Shown one piece after another: positions 59,040 through 64,000 of a stretch of DNA of 64,000 bases. Position 1 is the stretch's first letter. Each line of letters begins with the position of its first letter. Origin of the DNA: Duganella fentianensis (GTDB lineage: Bacteria > Pseudomonadota > Gammaproteobacteria > Burkholderiales > Burkholderiaceae_D); NCBI RefSeq assembly GCF_009857835.1, contig NZ_WWCL01000005.1, positions 62,001 to 126,000 of the forward strand, in the 5' to 3' direction. The position numbers were made by a program, and so were the translations under genes. The notes beneath the pieces were generated by a model. That model did not search any database, was not told where the DNA came from, and saw only the letters and a list, made by a program, of their open reading frames with translations.

Positions 59040-59930
59040 ATGGAAATACTGCTGCAACTGGCGTTCAGTGGCATTGCGCTCGGCATGATCTATGCCGTCA
59101 TCGCATTCGGCTACCAGCTAACCTTTGCCACTTCCGGCACCCTCAATTTCGGTCAGGGAGAATCGCTGATGCTGGGCGCGCTGGTCGGCCTCAGTCTGGT
59201 GGGGAATATCCACGGCGGCCCTTACATGAGCTATCTGCTGATGATACCGCTGGTGATCGTGTTCGGCGGGCTGCAGGGCATGTTCGTCGAATGGATAGGC
59301 GTACGGCCTGCCATTAAAATCAAATCGGAATTCGGCTGGATCATGTCCACCATCGCGCTGGCCATCATCTTCAAGAACGTGGCGGAGAATATCTGGGGCA
59401 AGGATGACCTGACTTTCCCCATGCCGCTCAGTTCCGCACCGATAGAAATCCTGGGCGCCAATGTGCAGCCCATGCAGATCGCCGTGATCGTGGGCGCACT
59501 GGCCATCATGGCTGCCGTCGAGCTGTTCAACCGTAAATCCATCTACGGCAAAGCCGTCGTCGCTACGGCCAATGACCGCGATGCGGCCGGCCTGATGGGG
59601 ATTAATACGGGCATGGTGATTACCTTCTCGTATGCGCTGTCCTCGGCCACGGCGGCATTTGCCGGCGTGCTGGTGGCGCCGCTGACGCTGACGGGTGCCA
59701 CCATGGGCGCTTCGCTGGGCCTGAAGGCGTTTGCCGTGGCGATTATCGGCGGTCTGACTTCGGGCGTCGGCGCCATCGTCGGCGGGCTGATACTGGGCAT
59801 CGCCGAGACCATGACGGGTTACTACATCTCGACCGGCTACAAGGAAGTGCCGGGCTTGCTGCTGCTGTTGCTGGTGCTGGCGGTGAAACCGTCCGGCCTG
59901 TTCGGCAAAGCCGCCATCAAGAAAGTCTGA
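59040..59930 (+). CDS. livH: Branched-chain amino-acid ABC transporter, permease LivH
   Basis: A 296-aa inner-membrane permease with about eight helices. Family marks are LAFSGIALGMIYAVIAFGYQ, TSGTLNFGQGE at the start and GLKAFAVAIIGGLTSGVGAI, the cytoplasmic loop that contacts the ATPase. It pairs with the LivM part of the next gene. The ATG at 59040 is preferred; a GTG at 59031 would add three residues. It is 7 bases before the fused livM-livG gene. Confidence 0.92.
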   Translation: MEILLQLAFSGIALGMIYAVIAFGYQLTFATSGTLNFGQGESLMLGALVGLSLVGNIHGGPYMSYLLMIPLVIVFGGLQGMFVEWIGVRPAIKIKSEFGWIMSTIALAIIFKNVAENIWGKDDLTFPMPLSSAPIEILGANVQPMQIAVIVGALAIMAAVELFNRKSIYGKAVVATANDRDAAGLMGINTGMVITFSYALSSATAAFAGVLVAPLTLTGATMGASLGLKAFAVAIIGGLTSGVGAIVGGLILGIAETMTGYYISTGYKEVPGLLLLLLVLAVKPSGLFGKAAIKKV

Positions 59931-59937
59931 GGTCTAC

Positions 59938-61887
59938 ATGAACAAGAAGCTACTTGCAGCAAGCGTACTCGGACTGGCGGTACTGGCACTGTATCCGGTG
60001 CTGATTCCTAATCCTTACTATATCCATCTATTCGAAACGATACTGATCTACGCGATACTATTGTTCGGCCTCGATATCGTGGTCGGCTATACGGGGCAGG
60101 TGTCGCTGGGCCATGCGGGCCTGTTCGGCATCGGCTCGTATGCCACCGGTGTGCTGGCGTTCAAACTGGGTGCGCCGTTCTGGGTGGCGATACCGGCCAG
60201 CATAGCCAGTGCCGCCATCTTTGGTGCCATCCTTGCGCTGCCGGCGCTGCGCGTGACGGGGCCGTATCTGGCCATGGTGACGCTGGCCTTCGGCACCATC
60301 ATCCAGATTCTGATCAACGAGATGACCTTCCTGACGGAAGGGCCGATGGGCATCAAGATCGCCAAGCCGGTGATCCTCGGTCAGAAGCTCAGTGAAGTGG
60401 GCTACTACTACATGGTGGCCGTGCTGATGGTGCTGGCGCTGGTGATCGTGCACCGCGTGCTCAAATCGAATCTGGGCCGCGCGTTCGAAGCGCTGCGCGA
60501 TAGTCCGATTGCGTCCGACTGTATGGGCGTTTCGGTGTACCGCTACAAGGTGTATGCCTTCATCATCAGCGCCGGTTTCGCCGGTCTGGCGGGTAGCCTG
60601 TATGCGTATTCGGAAGAATACATCTCGCCCAATACCTACAACTTCGAGCTGACCATATTGTTCCTGCTGGCCGTGATCATGGGCGGCCGCAAGACCCGTT
60701 CCGGTTCGCTGATCGGCGCGCTGATCGTGGTAATGCTGCCTAGCCTGCTGGCCGACATCGAACTGTTCCGCCAGATTGCCGTTGCTGCCGCGGTACTTGG
60801 GGTGCTCGGTTCGGCACTGATGCTGGCCAAAAAGCGCAGCACGGTGCGCGGCGTGCTGGTGCCGCTGGTGGCCACCATCGGCATGGCGGCAACCTCGTTC
60901 AAGCTGGAGAACATCGTCGACTGGCGTCTGACCATCTTCGGCCTGATGACGCTGTTCGTGGTGTACTACCTGCAGGACGGTATCGTCGGCTTCCTGCAGA
61001 ACCTGATGGGGCGCGGCGCCCAGCATGCGCAGGGTGTGGCGGCCAGCGGCGTGGCGCCGTTCGACCGTGCACAGGGCGGCACGGCCGGCAGTACGCTGCT
61101 GCAGGTCGACCAGATCCTGATGCAGTTCGGCGGTCTGAAAGCGCTGAATCAGGTGAACCTGAACGTGATTCAGGGCTCGGTCCATGGCCTGATCGGGCCT
61201 AACGGTTCCGGCAAGAGCACCATGATGAATGTGCTGACGGGGATCTACAAGCCTACCAACGGTAAGGTCAGCTTTGCCGGTGCGGTGATTTCTGGCCGTA
61301 CGCCATCGGAGATTGCGCTGGGCGGCGTAGCGCGGACCTTCCAGAACGTGCAGCTATTCGGTGAAATGACGGCCACCGAGAACGTGCTGGTCGGCCTGCA
61401 CAATACCTTCAAATCGAATGTGCTGGATGTGATGCTGCAGACGCCCCGTTACAAGGCTGAGGAAAAAGCCGCGCGTGACCGTGCTGCCAGCATCCTCGAA
61501 TTTGTCGGCCTGTCCGCCATGGCCAACGAGGAAGCGCGCAATCTGCCGTATGGTAAGCAGCGCCTGCTGGAGATAGGCCGTGCACTGGGTCTGAGTCCGC
61601 GTCTGCTGCTGCTCGATGAACCGGCGGCTGGTCTGACGGCACCCGATATCAAGGAGCTGATGGCCATCATCCGCAAGATCCGCGACCACGGCATCACCAT
61701 CATCCTGATCGAACACCATATGGACGTGGTGATGGCGCTGTCCGATACGGTGACGGTGCTGGACTTCGGCCAGAAGATCGCGGAAGGTGTGCCTAACGCC
61801 GTGCAGAACGATCCCAAGGTGATCGAGGCCTACCTTGGCGGCAGCGGTGAAGAACACGGCGGTACCAAAGCGCCGGCGGCGCACTGA
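59938..61887 (+). CDS. Fused permease-ATPase LivM-LivG
   Basis: A 649-aa single chain combining two subunits that are separate in E. coli. Residues about 1-310 are LivM (GLDIVVGYTGQVSLGHAGLF, LRDSPIASDCMGVSVYRYK), followed by two extra hydrophobic segments (about 302-350) and a flexible Ala/Gly linker. From about 385 comes LivG, with Walker A GPNGSGKST (420-428), signature LPYGKQRLLEIGRA and Walker B LLLLDEPAAGL. No stop or frameshift breaks the frame. Such fusions occur in other Burkholderiales. It works with LivH, LivF and LivK. Confidence 0.92.
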   Translation: MNKKLLAASVLGLAVLALYPVLIPNPYYIHLFETILIYAILLFGLDIVVGYTGQVSLGHAGLFGIGSYATGVLAFKLGAPFWVAIPASIASAAIFGAILALPALRVTGPYLAMVTLAFGTIIQILINEMTFLTEGPMGIKIAKPVILGQKLSEVGYYYMVAVLMVLALVIVHRVLKSNLGRAFEALRDSPIASDCMGVSVYRYKVYAFIISAGFAGLAGSLYAYSEEYISPNTYNFELTILFLLAVIMGGRKTRSGSLIGALIVVMLPSLLADIELFRQIAVAAAVLGVLGSALMLAKKRSTVRGVLVPLVATIGMAATSFKLENIVDWRLTIFGLMTLFVVYYLQDGIVGFLQNLMGRGAQHAQGVAASGVAPFDRAQGGTAGSTLLQVDQILMQFGGLKALNQVNLNVIQGSVHGLIGPNGSGKSTMMNVLTGIYKPTNGKVSFAGAVISGRTPSEIALGGVARTFQNVQLFGEMTATENVLVGLHNTFKSNVLDVMLQTPRYKAEEKAARDRAASILEFVGLSAMANEEARNLPYGKQRLLEIGRALGLSPRLLLLDEPAAGLTAPDIKELMAIIRKIRDHGITIILIEHHMDVVMALSDTVTVLDFGQKIAEGVPNAVQNDPKVIEAYLGGSGEEHGGTKAPAAH

Positions 61888-61908
61888 ATAGACAGATAAG
61901 GATAGCCC

Positions 61909-62631
61909 ATGCTTTCGATTTCAAATCTGCAGGCTGCCTATGGCAAAGTCGAAGTCCTGCACGGTATTTCACTGGAAGTCCCCAAGGGTAAGCTGGTGAC
62001 GCTGATCGGCTCTAACGGTGCCGGCAAGACCACCACCATGCGCGCCATTTCCGGCATGCTCAAGCCCAAGGGCGGCAAGGTAACGCTGGATGGCAAGGAC
62101 ATTACCGGCGTGGATTCGCACCGGATAGCCCGTGCCGGTCTGGCCCATTCGCCGGAAGGGCGGCGTGTGTTCGCGTCGATGACGGTGCTGGACAACCTGC
62201 TGCTCGGCGCCTTCCCGCGATTTACCCGCGCCCGCCCCAAAGGCGATATCAAGCACGATCTGGACAAGGCGCTGGACCTGTTCCCCCGCCTGAAGGAGCG
62301 TCAGACCCAGCTGGCCGGTACGCTGTCCGGCGGCGAGCAGCAGATGCTGGCCATGGCGCGCGCCGTGATGCTCAACCCCGAAGTCATCCTGCTCGATGAA
62401 CCGTCGATGGGACTGGCGCCGATACTGGTGGAAGAAGTGTTCCGCATCATCCAGCGGCTCAAGACGGAAGGTGTGACCATGCTGCTGGTGGAGCAGTTTG
62501 CCGCCGCTGCACTAAACGTTGCCGATTATGGCTATGTGCTGGAGAATGGCAGTATTTCCGTCCACGGCCCGGCGGAGAGCCTGAAAACAGATCCCAAGGT
62601 GATTGCGGCCTACCTGGGAGGAGGACACTAG
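61909..62631 (+). CDS. livF: Branched-chain amino-acid ABC transporter, ATPase LivF
   Basis: A 240-aa ATPase with Walker A GSNGAGKTT, signature LSGGEQQMLAMARA and Walker B VILLDEPSMGL, typical of LivF. It forms the ATPase heterodimer with the LivG part of the fused protein. The gene follows 21 bases after the fusion and precedes the YbaK-family gene by 4 bases, so it is in the same operon. AAGGATAG provides the ribosome site. Confidence 0.93.
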   Translation: MLSISNLQAAYGKVEVLHGISLEVPKGKLVTLIGSNGAGKTTTMRAISGMLKPKGGKVTLDGKDITGVDSHRIARAGLAHSPEGRRVFASMTVLDNLLLGAFPRFTRARPKGDIKHDLDKALDLFPRLKERQTQLAGTLSGGEQQMLAMARAVMLNPEVILLDEPSMGLAPILVEEVFRIIQRLKTEGVTMLLVEQFAAAALNVADYGYVLENGSISVHGPAESLKTDPKVIAAYLGGGH

Positions 62632-62635
62632 CTAT

Positions 62636-63091
62636 ATGAGTTTGCAATCGGTACGTGATTTTTTCGTCGCTCGCGACATGCAGATGCCCATCATCGAACT
62701 GGATGTGAGTACCGCCACCGTAGCACTGGCTGCCGAAGCGCACGGGGTGGAACCGGGCCGGATCGCCAAGACACTGGCGTTCCGGCTAGGCGAAGGGAAG
62801 ATCATACTGCTGGTGGCCAGTGGCGTGGCACGTATCGATAATCGCAAATTCAAGGACGCTTTCGGCAAAGGCAAGATGCTGGCGCCAGACGAAGTGGCCG
62901 ATATTACCGGCCATCCCGTCGGCGGCGTCTGCCCGTTCGGACTGGCGCAGCAGATCCCCATCTATCTGGACCAGTCGCTCAATAATTATGATGAAGTGCT
63001 GCCGGCGGCCGGTTCCATCAATAGCGCTGTGCGCATTACACCGGCCATGATCGCCAGCGTGACGGCGGGCCAGTGGGTGGACGTATGCTGA
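62636..63091 (+). CDS. YbaK/EbsC-family aminoacyl-tRNA deacylase
   Basis: A 151-aa protein of the YbaK/ProX family, which hydrolyses mischarged tRNA such as Cys-tRNA-Pro or Ala-tRNA-Pro. Typical segments are GRIAKTLAFRLGEGKIILLV, DEVADITGHPVGGVCPFGL and the C-terminal GSINSAVRITPAM. The ATG at 62636 lies 11 bases after GGAGGAGG inside the end of livF. The subfamily is annotated as YbaK/EbsC rather than a fixed substrate. Its stop overlaps the next start by 7 bases. Confidence 0.85.
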   Translation: MSLQSVRDFFVARDMQMPIIELDVSTATVALAAEAHGVEPGRIAKTLAFRLGEGKIILLVASGVARIDNRKFKDAFGKGKMLAPDEVADITGHPVGGVCPFGLAQQIPIYLDQSLNNYDEVLPAAGSINSAVRITPAMIASVTAGQWVDVC

Positions 63092-64000
63092 AGCTTGGCC
63101 GAATGGCCAGTGCCATGACGCTGGCTGTGCTGGGCGGCTTCACGGTACTGGCGCAGGCTGCTGTGGAACGCATCGAAATCCGCGAGCGCGTGCCGTTTGC
63201 GGCCGGCACCAGTTACGGCGAGGCTGGTGCATACGAAAAAATCCGCGGCGTGGCCCATTTTGCGCTCGACCCGCGCGAGCGCGCCAATGCCGGCATCGTT
63301 GATCTGGGACGGGCGCCGCGCGATGAATACGGGCGGGTGCACTTTTCCAGTGAATTCGTGCTGCTGCGTCCAGTGCATGGCAAGCCGACTACCCTGATTT
63401 ACGACGTCAATAACCGCGGCGGCATCGCCATGCTGGGGCAGATCAATGGCCGCAGCCCGGCCAATAACGACCCCGCCACGGCGGAAGATGCCGGCGATGG
63501 TTTCCTGATGCGGCATGGTTTCAGCCTGCTGTTTTCGGCCTGGACCTGGGACGTGGCACCGGGCGCACCGGCAGCGCGCCCGCTGGTGCTGGTTCCGCCC
63601 GTGCTGAAAGGCGTGCAGGGCAGGGTGAACAACGAATTCATCGTCAATGCCGTAAGCGATATCGCCAGCTATGCCGGCATGCGCGGGCTGACCTATGAAC
63701 CGGCCACGCCTAACGATCCCCATGCCCAGCTGACCCGGCGCCGCCGGCCGGAGGAGCCGCGCCGGCCTATACCACGGAGTAGCTGGCAGTTCGTCGAACC
63801 GGCGCAGGCGGGCGGTCCGGGGCGGATACGGCTGGAAGGTGGATTCCAGACTGGCGTGATTTACGAATTGAGCTATGTGGCCCGCGATCCGTATGTGGCT
63901 GGCGCCGGCATGGCCGGTATCCGTGATCTGCTGTCCTATCTGCGCGACCATCCGCTGGAAGGCGCGCCTGTGCCGAAAAATATTCTGATGTTCGGCATCA
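63085..64000 (+). CDS. Secreted alpha/beta-hydrolase-domain protein, 5' part
   Basis: An open frame of 305 codons that leaves the window without a stop. The start MLKLGRMASAMTLAVLGGFTVLAQA is a signal peptide. The mature part begins VERIEIRERVPFAAGTSYGEAGAYEKIRG and includes TTLIYDVNNRGGIAMLG and LFSAWTWDVAP. This matches the large 'alpha/beta hydrolase domain' proteins (PF20091-like), whose catalytic serine lies beyond the window end. The ATG at 63085 overlaps the YbaK stop, so it is co-translated with it. The substrate is unknown; an esterase or amide hydrolase is possible. Confidence 0.72.
   Translation, partial: MLKLGRMASAMTLAVLGGFTVLAQAAVERIEIRERVPFAAGTSYGEAGAYEKIRGVAHFALDPRERANAGIVDLGRAPRDEYGRVHFSSEFVLLRPVHGKPTTLIYDVNNRGGIAMLGQINGRSPANNDPATAEDAGDGFLMRHGFSLLFSAWTWDVAPGAPAARPLVLVPPVLKGVQGRVNNEFIVNAVSDIASYAGMRGLTYEPATPNDPHAQLTRRRRPEEPRRPIPRSSWQFVEPAQAGGPGRIRLEGGFQTGVIYELSYVARDPYVAGAGMAGIRDLLSYLRDHPLEGAPVPKNILMFGI

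Overview
The window is a GC-rich (about 60% by eye) chromosomal segment from a betaproteobacterium, most likely Oxalobacteraceae (Massilia/Duganella/Janthinobacterium type). The support is a class I PHA synthase next to its PhaR regulator, an MSHA-type pilus cluster, a PEP-CTERM surface protein, a lipase with its dedicated foldase, and a prfB-lysS neighbourhood, all in one stretch. The genus is inference; no rRNA or tRNA gene, CRISPR array, insertion sequence, integrase or phage gene was seen. Coding density is very high: no gene-free stretch exceeds 300 bases, and the longest (54682-54977) is the divergent prfB/cpdB promoter region.

Layout. 1-11900: MSHA (type IV-like) pilus genes in two blocks, pilin-like mshC(partial)-D-O-P-Q, then after a 149-base gap the assembly genes mshI, a pilN-like gene, mshJ-K-L-M-N. 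The motor ATPase (MshE), platform protein (MshG) and major pilin (MshA) are not in the window. 11905-14543 (minus): an HD-GYP protein that has lost its HD dyad, a methionine-type aminotransferase and a lone PIN-domain protein. 14579-18464: yaaA, bamD, rluD-pgeF and a small membrane protein. 18506-21000: phaC-phaR, polyhydroxybutyrate synthesis and its regulator. 21204-27200: a sugar-utilisation cluster (GH1 beta-glucosidase, two ABC permeases, ABC ATPase), one unknown secreted protein and a LacI-type regulator. A LacI-like operator sits at the beta-glucosidase promoter, but no sugar-binding protein gene is present.

27363-36932: rimO, metC-hisC-LMW-PTP, then serB, mfd and a 5'-nucleotidase on the minus strand. 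37145-46245: a PEP-CTERM protein, a seven-helix diguanylate cyclase, the lipase/foldase pair, a TetR regulator, PBP1A and glpD. 46316-54681: a peptide transporter, ppnN, a LysR/short-chain dehydrogenase divergent pair, lysS, a HAD phosphatase and prfB with its programmed +1 frameshift. 54978-64000: a CpdB-like nucleotidase with a Sel1-repeat protein, a complete branched-chain amino-acid ABC operon with LivM and LivG fused in one chain, a YbaK-family deacylase and the start of a large alpha/beta-hydrolase-domain protein.

Most of the window is ordinary core genome. The points most worth a second look are regulatory or architectural: the degenerate HD-GYP beside the pilus operon, the cysteine-rich MshQ as a possible pilus tip protein, the missing sugar-binding protein, tandem repeats in the glpD leader, an inverted repeat on the phaR promoter, the livK/livH terminator-like hairpin, and the LivM-LivG fusion. 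No clearly new multi-gene system could be demonstrated from sequence alone.
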